Below are positions 21,996 to 30,308 of a stretch of 40,662 nt of DNA, in pieces. Origin of the DNA: Gemmatimonadota bacterium (GTDB lineage Bacteria > Gemmatimonadota > Gemmatimonadetes > Gemmatimonadales > Gemmatimonadaceae); NCBI GenBank assembly GCA_003152485.1, contig PMAE01000032.1:557-41218 (forward strand), given 5' to 3'. A program made the position numbers and the translations under genes. A model generated the notes under the pieces. That model was not told the origin of the DNA. It made no database searches and worked only from the letters and a program-made list of their open reading frames with translations. Within the stretch, counting starts at the first letter, position 1; the number at the start of each line of letters is the position of its first letter.

Positions 21996-24743
21996 ATGGC
22001 TCGTCCTCGAGTCTGCCGAATCATGTCGTCTGGTGTGTGGTGGGTTGTGGCGTGTGTGGTGGTCGCGCTGTCCGCGGCGAGCAGCGGGGCGGAGGTAGCG
22101 ACGCCGATGCAGCCGGTTGATCGGGGGCCGGTGTTCTATGCAGCGCCGGCGCAAGTGGGCGAGCGACCAGTGCGACTCGACACGGCGTGGGCGCCAGTGC
22201 TGAGACAGCGCATTGCGCTCGATCTGCGTGGCGTGACGATCCCGGAGGCATTGGCGGCGATCGGGGCGCGGTCAGGGCTGCGGTTCGCATACGAGCGCTC
22301 GGGATTCCCGGCGGCCGCGCGGGTGACCGCGACCGGTGGGGAGATGACTGTCGCGGGAGCGCTAACAGAGGTGTTGGCGGGTGTGAACGCCGACGTCGAG
22401 TTCGGGGCCGAGGGGCTGGTTTCGATCGTTGCGCGTCGTGTGGCAGCCGAGACGGGGACGATCACCGGGCGGGTGACGGATGCGAAGACGGGGGCAGTGC
22501 TGCCTCGTGCATCTCTGCTGCTCGAAGGGGTCGCGCGAGGTGCTACCACGAGTGACAGTGGGACGTATCGCATCGCGGACGTTGCGGCGGGCAGCTATAC
22601 GCTGGTCGCTCGATTCTTGGGCTACGTCGAGGTACGGCGACCGATAGCTGTCGTGGCGGGCCAGCCGACGGTGGTCGATATCGCGCTTACCCGGTCGGTG
22701 AACGAGTTGGAGCAGGTGGTAGTTGCGGGGACGGTGGTGCCGACGGAGGTGAAGGCGATTCCGACGCCGGTGTCGGTCATCACCTCGGAAGACATTGATC
22801 TGCAGCGGCCGCAGGCCATGGTGCAACTATTTCGGCAGATGGTGCCGAGCGCGGTCGCGTGGGACATCGCGGCGGATCCGTACCAGACCGCAATGTCGGT
22901 ACGAGGAGGAAGTACGCTCAATCTCGGCACGGGGTCGATGAAGGTATATCTCGACGGTATCGAGATCAGTGACAACACGTTTGCCGCGATCGACCCGGCG
23001 AGCATCGACCGGATCGAGGTCATCCGCGGACCCCAAGCGGCGACGATCTATGGCTCAGGCGCGATCTCTGGGGTCATGCTAGTCACAACGAAGCACGGGG
23101 CTGACGGTCTCACGCGGCCCCGCGTCGATCTACAGATCGCGGAGGGCGTGGTTCAGGGTCCGTACGCACACGAAGGCGGGGGTGATGCCGCGCGCCAGCA
23201 ATACACCGGGTCGGTCACTGGTGGAACGACTGCGGCGAGTTACAACTTTGGTGGCGGGTACACGAGCACCGGCAATTGGGTCGCGGAAGGTGGAACGGCA
23301 ATTCCGAGCGTTTATGGCGGAGTGCACCTGACTCAGAGCAATATCACGGTTGACGTCACTGGCCGAGACTATATCCAGCACACTGGGGCGGCGTTTCCGC
23401 CCGCGTTCGCATCGACGGGCCTCTCTGAATTTGCAAAGCCAAACAACGAGAGTCAGATATTTCAGGAGCAAACCTACGGGGCGAGCATTGCATATACGCC
23501 GACGACCTGGTGGCGCCACAACTTCACCGTCGGAATTGACCGCGTAGCACAGGATGGCAGAACTACGTCGCCCGCCCTCACGACACCGGCTGACACGTTT
23601 TTCACCATCCTCGAACAGAACAGCAGCAAAGCGAGTGTCGCGTATAACACTGCTGTCCAGTTGGCGATTTCGAGATGGATGTCTACCAGCCTCACTGTGG
23701 GTATCGACCACTATAGTCAGGCCAACGATCTGTACTTCACCGGTGGCGCCACGAACACCAGCGGGACGATTGTAACCGACCCTGCTCAGCCAATCACGGC
23801 GAGCCGGTCGCCAATCACGAACACCGGTGTCTTTGCTCAAGACCAATTCGACCTTTTCGATCGATTGTTCCTGACAGCAGGCGTTCGTGCCGAACGCAAT
23901 TCAGCGTTTGGGCAGTTCCTGGGAACACCGGTGCAGCCACGCTTCGGCGCGTCGTATGCCTCGTCGTTCGGCGTCACGACATTCAAGCTTCGAGCGTCCT
24001 ACGGTGCCGCCATCCGGCCCCCTGGAGCGTCGGAGCAAGATGAGGTTATCGGCACGGGTGAAATTCAACTTGCGAACCCACTGTTACGGCCTGAACGACA
24101 GAGCGGCTGGGATACCGGCTTCGATCTCGCATTCGGCGGCCGAGCATCAGTCAGTGCTACCTACTTCGACCAATACGTACAGGACCTCATTGACAACGTG
24201 ACGCTGGTTCCTGACTCAGTACCGGAGGTGGTGCAATTTCAAAACATCGGCCGAGTTCACAACACAGGTATCGAGCTTCAGGCATCACTCCGAATACCGA
24301 TAGGTCAACTCACAGGCCAATACGCGATCACGGGAAGTCGGGTAGATGCCCTTGGGTCGACATACGGCGGCGATCTTCATGTTAGCGACCAACTGCTTGG
24401 CATTCCGCGTCACACAGGAGGACTGTCGTTGGCCACTACGCCGCTACCGGGGACTACGATTGCGGTTGGTGTGACCTACGTAGGGGCATGGACGAACTAC
24501 AACCAGCTGGCGGAGGCGGCGTGTTTTGGTGGTACCGGTCCGTGCTTCGCATCGACGCGCGGGTTCATCCAAACACTTCCTGGGTTTACCAAGGCGAATC
24601 TGTCGGTAACACAGCGGATAACATCCGTCGTCTCGGGGTTTATCTCAGTTACCAACCTTACGAACAATGAAGCTGTTGAGTTTCTGAACGCGAACCCAGT
24701 TATGGGCCGCGTCACGGTGGCTGGCGTGCAACTGCGGTATTGA
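21996..24743 (+). CDS. TonB-dependent outer-membrane transducer, probable lasso peptide receptor
   Basis: The 915-residue precursor has a signal peptide (about 1-32) and an N-terminal STN signalling domain (about 65-130, VTIPEALAAIGARSGLRFAY). A carboxypeptidase-regulatory-like domain follows (about 140-225, GRVTDAKTGAVLPRASLLLE), then a plug domain (about 235-345, with SVRGGSTLNLGTGSMKVYLD and DRIEVIRGPQAATIYGSGA). A 22-strand-type barrel ends in VAGVQLRY. STN domains occur in receptors that signal through FecR. A GGGGGGGAGCT sequence precedes ATG 21996; the frame is open further upstream but overlaps fecR. The isopeptidase gene follows after 3 bases. Base composition becomes AT-richer in the barrel-coding half. 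Ligand identity is inferred from the neighbours. Confidence 0.87.
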   Translation: MARPRVCRIMSSGVWWVVACVVVALSAASSGAEVATPMQPVDRGPVFYAAPAQVGERPVRLDTAWAPVLRQRIALDLRGVTIPEALAAIGARSGLRFAYERSGFPAAARVTATGGEMTVAGALTEVLAGVNADVEFGAEGLVSIVARRVAAETGTITGRVTDAKTGAVLPRASLLLEGVARGATTSDSGTYRIADVAAGSYTLVARFLGYVEVRRPIAVVAGQPTVVDIALTRSVNELEQVVVAGTVVPTEVKAIPTPVSVITSEDIDLQRPQAMVQLFRQMVPSAVAWDIAADPYQTAMSVRGGSTLNLGTGSMKVYLDGIEISDNTFAAIDPASIDRIEVIRGPQAATIYGSGAISGVMLVTTKHGADGLTRPRVDLQIAEGVVQGPYAHEGGGDAARQQYTGSVTGGTTAASYNFGGGYTSTGNWVAEGGTAIPSVYGGVHLTQSNITVDVTGRDYIQHTGAAFPPAFASTGLSEFAKPNNESQIFQEQTYGASIAYTPTTWWRHNFTVGIDRVAQDGRTTSPALTTPADTFFTILEQNSSKASVAYNTAVQLAISRWMSTSLTVGIDHYSQANDLYFTGGATNTSGTIVTDPAQPITASRSPITNTGVFAQDQFDLFDRLFLTAGVRAERNSAFGQFLGTPVQPRFGASYASSFGVTTFKLRASYGAAIRPPGASEQDEVIGTGEIQLANPLLRPERQSGWDTGFDLAFGGRASVSATYFDQYVQDLIDNVTLVPDSVPEVVQFQNIGRVHNTGIELQASLRIPIGQLTGQYAITGSRVDALGSTYGGDLHVSDQLLGIPRHTGGLSLATTPLPGTTIAVGVTYVGAWTNYNQLAEAACFGGTGPCFASTRGFIQTLPGFTKANLSVTQRITSVVSGFISVTNLTNNEAVEFLNANPVMGRVTVAGVQLRY

Positions 24744-24746
24744 TCG

Positions 24747-27122
24747 ATGCCAACCAGGCTTAGGAAATGGCGCCACAGCCTTCTCGCGCTCGGGGCAGGG
24801 CTGCTGATCGGTTGGATTGGGACTCCGCTCCCTGCCCGCACTCAGGAACTAGATTCGCTGCCTCTCGACGTCGCACTGGCGCAGCCGTCGTTCCCGGACT
24901 ACATGCCGATCTCATTGGCGCCCAATGGCGTGTGGGTCGCCTACACACTTCAGTCGTCCGATCGATTCAAAGTCGTTACCGGCATCGAATTCACTAGAAC
25001 CGGGACACCGGCATTCTTGGTAGGGTGTGCAGTCTGGCTGACCAACGTAGAGAATCGCGAGACACTGCGAATAGCTGGTGGCGACAGCGTCAGCGCATGG
25101 GCACCGCAATGGTCGCCCGACGGTCGGCGGCTCGCCTTCTATTCGGACCAAGATGGGGTGGCGCGACTCTGGATTTGGGATGCATCGACACAGGCCGCCA
25201 CTCCCGTCTCGGACGCAATCGTGCGCCCATTCGCGACCTTGGAGGGTCCCCGGTGGACGCCGGACTCCCGTGCCGTGGTGACGCGAATATTGCCGCACGG
25301 AATGCATCTCGACGATGCCAGCATAATGCCACACCCCGCCGGAGTGTCGTGGGATTCAACGGATAGGATCCCGGGGTCCACGGTCGTGGTATACCGGACG
25401 GATTCCGTCTGGCGCAGCCGCCCCCGATTGATCCCGCCGACGCCGACGCCGGTTGAATCCAGTTACGCGGCGGATCTCGCGCTGATTGACATCTCTACCG
25501 GTGTAGTGACCACACTCGCTCATGGTTACCGTCCATTCGACTATTGGGTGTCACCAAATGGACGATTTGTGGCTTTCACGTCAACCGGCGGACTAGCTGA
25601 AGGCGACACTCATAATCCGCGGTTTCTTGACGATCTTGTCGTCACGTCAATTGGCTCCGTGCGCGGTAGTGAACCGCAGGTGATAGCTGCGTCATCGCCG
25701 ATCTCGCCCTATGGTACGGGTGTCGCGTGGTCGCCCGATGGGAATGAGCTTGCCTACGCAGTCGCCGATACGGGAACACTAGAACAGTTCTTTGTCGCGC
25801 GATCTAGCGATTGGAAACCAAACAAAGTGCCAATGCCGGACTCCATCCGCCATGCGGTGGCCGGGCGATCATTCGTACAGGGACTTCGGTGGGCCCCAGC
25901 GGGTCGGGTCGTGTATGTCCACAACAACAGTGCATTAGTAGCCATCGACGTCGCCCGCGGCGGTGCACGAGTGATCGCGCGAGCCCCGCACGCCGAGCAG
26001 ATGATCATGCTGATTGATCGGGCAACTGGTGGCGTAGCGCCACTCACTGATGTCGGCTCGCGTGTCGTTGCCACTCGAAACGACTCCACCAAACGACAGG
26101 GCTTTGCACGCATCAATCTCCACACTGGCGCGTGGGTGCAATTGCGTGAAGAAGAGAGCTATCATGGGTCACAATGGTTCCAGCCGATCGACGTTTCCGG
26201 CGATGGCCAACGCATTGTCTACATGTCGGAAAGCCCCTCAGAGCCGCAGGATCTATGGTGGACATCCTCGAATTGGTCAATGGTTCGACGGGTCACGACC
26301 GTTGCACTGCGACTTGCGGACCGGCGCTACGGATCTTCGCGGTTAATCGAATGGCGCACGTCAGGTGGCAAGCAAGTTCATGGGGCATTGCTACTGCCAA
26401 CAAACTACGCCCCCGGACGACGCTATCCGCTAATCGTATACCCGTACCCGCATGCCCTCCGTTCGAATGATGTATTTCACTTTGGGTTGGTCGGGACAGG
26501 TACCGAGAACATGCAGATATTTGCGAGTCGCGGGTATGCAGTGCTGGCACCTGATACCCCGATTCTTGCCGCGGATCAATTGCACAGCCTTGCCGATTTC
26601 ATCCTGCCCGGGGTCGACAAGGTCATCGCAATGGGAATCGCGGACTCGACCCGGCTGGCTGTGATGGGCACCAGTTGGGGGGGCTACACAGTCCTTGCAC
26701 TACTCGTACAGACCCGGCGATTCCGGGCAGCGATCATGCGCGGCGGTTACGGCGATCTACCCGCCATATACGGCGAGCTGGAATCGAGCGGGAGTCCCCG
26801 GAATCAGATTCTGCTTGAAACCTGGCTGGGTGCGACTGTATGGGGGGATCGGTCCCGCTACATCGAGAATTCGCCATCGTATCTCCTCGATCGCGTTCGC
26901 ACCCCGCTACTGATCGTTCACGGCGGAGCCGACACTACTGTGCCCGCACAAAACGGCGAAGAAATCTTCGTCGACTTACGCCGGCTGGGTCAAGATGTAG
27001 AGTACGCGAGATACGACGGGGAGAACCACGTCGAGCGTTTCTGGAGCAATGCAAACCAGCGAGACTACCTAACTCGCACTTTGCGGTGGTTCGATAGTCA
27101 CCTACGCGTACGTGTCAAATAG
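24747..27122 (+). CDS. S9-family serine peptidase, probable lasso peptide isopeptidase
   Basis: Exported prolyl-oligopeptidase-like hydrolase of 791 residues. It has a signal peptide (about 1-33, RHSLLALGAGLLIGWIGTPL), a beta-propeller region with WD40-like PD40 strands (about 40-520, such as APQWSPDGRRLAFYS and GVAWSPDGNELAYA) and a C-terminal alpha/beta hydrolase. The catalytic triad is S643 in GTSWGGY, D729 in VHGGADTTVP and H761 in GENHVERF. Enzymes of this type next to TonB receptors in lasso loci open the macrolactam isopeptide bond, as shown for astexin systems. The gene is translationally close to the receptor (3-base gap) and converges on the precursor gene. A general dipeptidyl peptidase role is the alternative. 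Confidence 0.82.
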   Translation: MPTRLRKWRHSLLALGAGLLIGWIGTPLPARTQELDSLPLDVALAQPSFPDYMPISLAPNGVWVAYTLQSSDRFKVVTGIEFTRTGTPAFLVGCAVWLTNVENRETLRIAGGDSVSAWAPQWSPDGRRLAFYSDQDGVARLWIWDASTQAATPVSDAIVRPFATLEGPRWTPDSRAVVTRILPHGMHLDDASIMPHPAGVSWDSTDRIPGSTVVVYRTDSVWRSRPRLIPPTPTPVESSYAADLALIDISTGVVTTLAHGYRPFDYWVSPNGRFVAFTSTGGLAEGDTHNPRFLDDLVVTSIGSVRGSEPQVIAASSPISPYGTGVAWSPDGNELAYAVADTGTLEQFFVARSSDWKPNKVPMPDSIRHAVAGRSFVQGLRWAPAGRVVYVHNNSALVAIDVARGGARVIARAPHAEQMIMLIDRATGGVAPLTDVGSRVVATRNDSTKRQGFARINLHTGAWVQLREEESYHGSQWFQPIDVSGDGQRIVYMSESPSEPQDLWWTSSNWSMVRRVTTVALRLADRRYGSSRLIEWRTSGGKQVHGALLLPTNYAPGRRYPLIVYPYPHALRSNDVFHFGLVGTGTENMQIFASRGYAVLAPDTPILAADQLHSLADFILPGVDKVIAMGIADSTRLAVMGTSWGGYTVLALLVQTRRFRAAIMRGGYGDLPAIYGELESSGSPRNQILLETWLGATVWGDRSRYIENSPSYLLDRVRTPLLIVHGGADTTVPAQNGEEIFVDLRRLGQDVEYARYDGENHVERFWSNANQRDYLTRTLRWFDSHLRVRVK

Positions 27123-27256
27123 GGGGCGCGCCTCGGTGGATGACGTTGCGGCGACTGACCGGAGGGACAGTGCTCGGAAGGGGTGTCACTTCGCTGGGGC
27201 GAGCTTGCTGGTCGGTGGGTATGACGCGTACGCAATGATTCGATCCTAATGCCGAA

Positions 27257-27403
27257 CTAGAGCTGGAAGCCGACGTTGCCCGGGGCCATCGTCAGGCCGT
27301 CGATCGGGTTCTTCGGGTCTCCGGGTCCACCCACGAAATGCTTCGTGACTTCGACTACATCGCCCTTCGCGATTAGAGCCGGTGTTGCATATGTCTTTGA
27401 CAT
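27257..27403 (-). CDS. Lasso peptide precursor (48 aa)
   Basis: Short ORF from ATG 27403, preceded by AGGAGAGG (spacing 3-5), to TAG 27257. The leader matches the lasso consensus YxxPxLxxxGxxxxxT: Y5, P8, L10, G14 and T20. With the conserved Thr at position -2, the core would begin at H22 (HFVGGPGDPKNP...) and run 27 residues to L48, ending APGNVGFQL. D29 then falls at core position 8, right for an eight-membered macrolactam with the N-terminal amine. Histidine at position 1 is unusual, so the cleavage site is uncertain by a residue or so. The gene lies 71 bases after the cyclase stop, last in the biosynthetic operon instead of first. Confidence 0.85.
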   Translation of the reverse strand: MSKTYATPALIAKGDVVEVTKHFVGGPGDPKNPIDGLTMAPGNVGFQL

Positions 27404-27474
27404 CGTCCTCTCCTGAGTAACGTCCGTTATGTCGCGCCTATGTTGCCTATAGAGATCGATGACTTCGTCCTACG

Positions 27475-29337
27475 TTACATCATTGCGCGTGCGCTGGCCC
27501 ACCGACCAGCTCTTACCTGCAACCACAACTCCACATCGAGCGTTAGCTGGACTCGGGCGCTCACCGACTCCTCATGATGTCCGCCACGCCGTGCCGAGCC
27601 CACTGCGCTTCGGATTCGATGGACATCGATCAATCCAAGGTCCGCCAGGATCGAATCGCGAAGGAGAGCCTCGACAACTCGTTGCTCATGGGCGAGCGAC
27701 CACGAGGTGAGGCCGCCACCATTACTCTTGCCCACGCGGGTACGTACTAGCTCCGGGAGCATTCCCCGTGTTGCTTCTCGCAGAATCCATTTGTGCGCAT
27801 ATGGGCGAACGCACATTTCAGGCGCTAACCGCAGCGCCAGCTCGACGAGGGGCCGGTGCAGATACGGGTGACGGATGTCGACAACTTCCCCGACTTCTCC
27901 ATCAGCCAGACCCAACGGGATGCTCTCGACCATCGACGCCTGGGCGTGGGCGAATGCGGCGCCGCGACGGGCGCCGTAGACGGGTTGAACCCCCGTTCGC
28001 CTACGTAGTTCATAGCGACGCACTAGCGACCTGGAGACCCAATCGGGGACCGTGAGCTCCGGCCTGCTCACCAGCCGTGCCCGGATGCCATTGGGGATCA
28101 GCGGCATTACAGCGTTTTGCCAGACTAACTCCCAGAAGGACACCCGCCCGACTGCTGAGCGATGGGCCATCTCACGGACGGCCTGCGCGATGTGGCCCGT
28201 CGCGATCCAGTCCGCAAAGAAGAACATCGTTCCCAGTACGAGATTGTCTCCGCCCAAGCCGGTAAGGAGTACTGAGGCCGCCATGCGTTTCAGAGTTTCT
28301 GCAACGTGGCCCTCCCGCACTGCAATACCGTAGGAAGCGCTTTGCGGTTGATCGCAGAGCGGTGGGTTGGCGAGCAATTCATGTCGATCCAACTGATGAG
28401 GGATTTGTACGTTAGGCAGTTGGTATCGATCGACGACGGCATCCGAGTACATGCGCTCATTTGCCGCCGAATCAATTGGATCGACAAATGTGATCGTCCC
28501 GCTCAGTCCCCGAGGTATTGTGCCGCGCTCTACCAACCACTGCGCGGTACTAACCACCGATGAAGAGTCCAGGCCTCCCGACAGGTGGGACCACGTGGTC
28601 CCGGCGTTGGACAGGCGGTCTCTCACGGCGTCAACCAAGAGCCCCCGAAACGCGTCACACTGCTCATCGTCGGACATTGGTACCTGATCACGAGCTTGCG
28701 CGTCGAAAGGATTCCAATATCTCGAGACGACGGGAGCCATTCGATTCCAGCGGAGTACGCTTGCCGCGGGTAGAGCATGCACGCCACGAAAGACCGTGAG
28801 ACCCGGAAGCGCGCCGCAGTACGAGATCCAGGCCGCGAGATACTCCATGTTGTAGTCGTCACCCTGCGCCAGAAGCTCCGCGCGGGACGAGAAGGTGACG
28901 ACGCCAGGGCTCGGAGTCGCGTAGTACAGTTGTTTTACGCCAAACGTGTCGCGGGCAGCGATCAGCGTACGGGTGTCGGCCTCCCAGACTACGAAGGCGA
29001 AGTCACCGAGCAGCCGTGCCACGCCGGAGACACCACGGCGGAGGGCGACTTCGCCTGCGAGCGCGAGGTCGCTGAGCGAGCGATCGACATCGCCGAGCCA
29101 CGCGAGCATGTCCGCGCGGTTGTCGATACGGGCGACGCCGACGACGGTGACTGGTCCTGAGCGGACGATCGCGGGCGGGCAGGCCCCGTGTGCTGGGCCG
29201 ACGACGGCGAGCAAACCGTCAGTGGTCACCCAGTTGAGCGGCTGCTCTTTGCAGTAGGGAGCGCCGCGTACCGCTGCCCGGAACGACGTGGGAGCGGGGC
29301 CGCCGTCGAGGCGGATCGCGCCAGCGAACATCCTCAT
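27475..29337 (-). CDS. Lasso cyclase (asparagine synthetase-like, C protein)
   Basis: ATP-dependent enzyme that adenylates the acidic side chain of the core and closes the macrolactam. The 620-residue protein has an N-terminal glutaminase-like domain (about 1-205, with GDFAFVVWEADTRTL) starting MRMF, so the Cys2 nucleophile of true asparagine synthetases is missing. The synthetase domain carries the PP-loop S253-G-G-L-D-S258 in HLSGGLDSSSVVS. The start was chosen at 29337, where ATG overlaps the B2 stop as ATGA; longer readings run into B2. The C-terminal part includes IRHPYLHRPLVELALRL. It is the third gene of the B1-B2-C-A order. Confidence 0.92.
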   Translation of the reverse strand: MRMFAGAIRLDGGPAPTSFRAAVRGAPYCKEQPLNWVTTDGLLAVVGPAHGACPPAIVRSGPVTVVGVARIDNRADMLAWLGDVDRSLSDLALAGEVALRRGVSGVARLLGDFAFVVWEADTRTLIAARDTFGVKQLYYATPSPGVVTFSSRAELLAQGDDYNMEYLAAWISYCGALPGLTVFRGVHALPAASVLRWNRMAPVVSRYWNPFDAQARDQVPMSDDEQCDAFRGLLVDAVRDRLSNAGTTWSHLSGGLDSSSVVSTAQWLVERGTIPRGLSGTITFVDPIDSAANERMYSDAVVDRYQLPNVQIPHQLDRHELLANPPLCDQPQSASYGIAVREGHVAETLKRMAASVLLTGLGGDNLVLGTMFFFADWIATGHIAQAVREMAHRSAVGRVSFWELVWQNAVMPLIPNGIRARLVSRPELTVPDWVSRSLVRRYELRRRTGVQPVYGARRGAAFAHAQASMVESIPLGLADGEVGEVVDIRHPYLHRPLVELALRLAPEMCVRPYAHKWILREATRGMLPELVRTRVGKSNGGGLTSWSLAHEQRVVEALLRDSILADLGLIDVHRIRSAVGSARRGGHHEESVSARVQLTLDVELWLQVRAGRWASARAMM

Positions 29338-29798
29338 GAGCCGCTCCGCTGCGCAGGCGCGTCGAGCGCCGTGAAGATGCGCACGTGCTCGGGGACGTCG
29401 TTGATCGGCACGCCACGGTACTCCACCCAGGCGTGCGCCATGAACGGGTACCGTTGGATACCCAGCCGCATCTGGACCGATATGCCGTGACGTCGCAGGT
29501 AGTCGTAGAGCACCAGCGACCGCTCGAGGCACTGCGCTCGTCCCGGGAAGAACGCGGCACCCATGGCCACGGCGTATTCCGCGGCGGCAACGACTTGCGG
29601 GCTGCCGTCGCCCTGCACCGGCACGCGAGCGATGCGCCGATCGATCCATCGGCGCGTCCGATCGTATCCCAGCAGCTTGAGCGCCGCGCGCACGACGGCC
29701 ACTCGCAGGAGACATTCGAGCGTCGATGGCACACGCAGCGGCCTAAACACGGGCAGCAGCAGCTCGAAAACCGTCACGGTGCCGCCTTCACGATTCAC
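29334..29798 (-). CDS. Lasso leader peptidase B2 (transglutaminase-like)
   Basis: Cysteine protease that removes the leader peptide before cyclisation. The 154-residue protein has the catalytic C90 in PGRAQCLERSLVL, H122 in PFMAHAWVEY and D134 in PINDVP, the arrangement of McjB-type/transglutaminase-core B2 proteins. The N-terminal half is helical. It overlaps the B1 gene by 11 bases and the cyclase by 4, so the three are translationally coupled. The RiPP recognition element is on the separate B1 protein, as in Gram-positive-type split systems. Confidence 0.92.
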   Translation of the reverse strand: MNREGGTVTVFELLLPVFRPLRVPSTLECLLRVAVVRAALKLLGYDRTRRWIDRRIARVPVQGDGSPQVVAAAEYAVAMGAAFFPGRAQCLERSLVLYDYLRRHGISVQMRLGIQRYPFMAHAWVEYRGVPINDVPEHVRIFTALDAPAQRSGS

Positions 29799-30141
29799 GG
29801 CGCACTCCGGTCGGCGGGGCCGAGATCAGGAGGCCGGCGGCGCGGAGGTGGGTGAGCAGGGTCGTGACGTCCTGCTCGACCGGGTCAACGCCGCCGACGA
29901 GAGGGACGTCGTACTCCCTGCGAATCGTCGCGACGATCTCGTCGAGGGTCGTGCCGTCGGCGAGCAGCTCCCACACCCGAGTCCCGACTTCGTTCAGGGT
30001 ATGGTATCGGCCACGAACGGTATCGAGGAGAACCGTCTCGCCGTCCCGCGTCGTTGACATGACGTGCGGCGGACGGATGAGCCGACCGCGGAAGCTCTGG
30101 CGATCGGGCGACCGACGGGTGAAGAGTGCGGTAAAGCGCAT
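29788..30141 (-). CDS. Lasso B1 protein, PqqD-like RiPP recognition element
   Basis: Small leader-binding protein that delivers the precursor to B2. The 117-residue product shows the PqqD fold signature: DGETVLLDTVRGRYHTLNEV, GTRVWELLADGTTLDEIV and LLTHLRAAGLL. About 27 residues precede the core domain; ATG at MSTTRDG is an alternative start. It is the first gene of the leftward biosynthetic operon, 167 bases after the AraC-like regulator gene. Confidence 0.9.
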   Translation of the reverse strand: MRFTALFTRRSPDRQSFRGRLIRPPHVMSTTRDGETVLLDTVRGRYHTLNEVGTRVWELLADGTTLDEIVATIRREYDVPLVGGVDPVEQDVTTLLTHLRAAGLLISAPPTGVRRES

Positions 30142-30245
30142 GGCGCTGTCCCCGGGAACGAGGCGGCAGTGAGATGGTCATGGAGCTGCCGTCGATCCGT
30201 ACGAGGGGGAGAGTAGCGCGCGCTAACAGGGGCGCATATCGCCGC

Positions 30246-30279
30246 AATGCGTCAGAGTTGTGCTAATGCGACAGAGTTG
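30246..30279. repeat. Paired 15-bp direct repeats upstream of the lasso operon
   Basis: AATGCGTCAGAGTTG (30246-30260) and AATGCGACAGAGTTG (30265-30279) differ at one base and are offset by 19 bases, close to two helical turns. They lie 105-138 bases upstream of the B1 start, in the gap after the AraC-like regulator gene. This is the usual form of an AraC-type operator. Binding by the adjacent regulator is inference. Confidence 0.55.
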
Positions 30280-30308
30280 CCGTGGGGCGACAGTAAACCC
30301 TCAGCGCC

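Noticed and set aside
23130-23846. Long minus-strand frame inside the TonB receptor gene
   Set aside because: Antisense shadow of a gene with strong domain evidence on the plus strand.
27123-27256. Bidirectional terminator between isopeptidase and precursor genes
   Set aside because: No convincing stem with T-run on either strand; only a short GCGTACGC palindrome is visible.
30142-30308. A second lasso precursor between the regulator and B1
   Set aside because: No short frame on the minus strand shows a YxxP...G...T leader or a suitable core; the only leader match is at 27257-27403.
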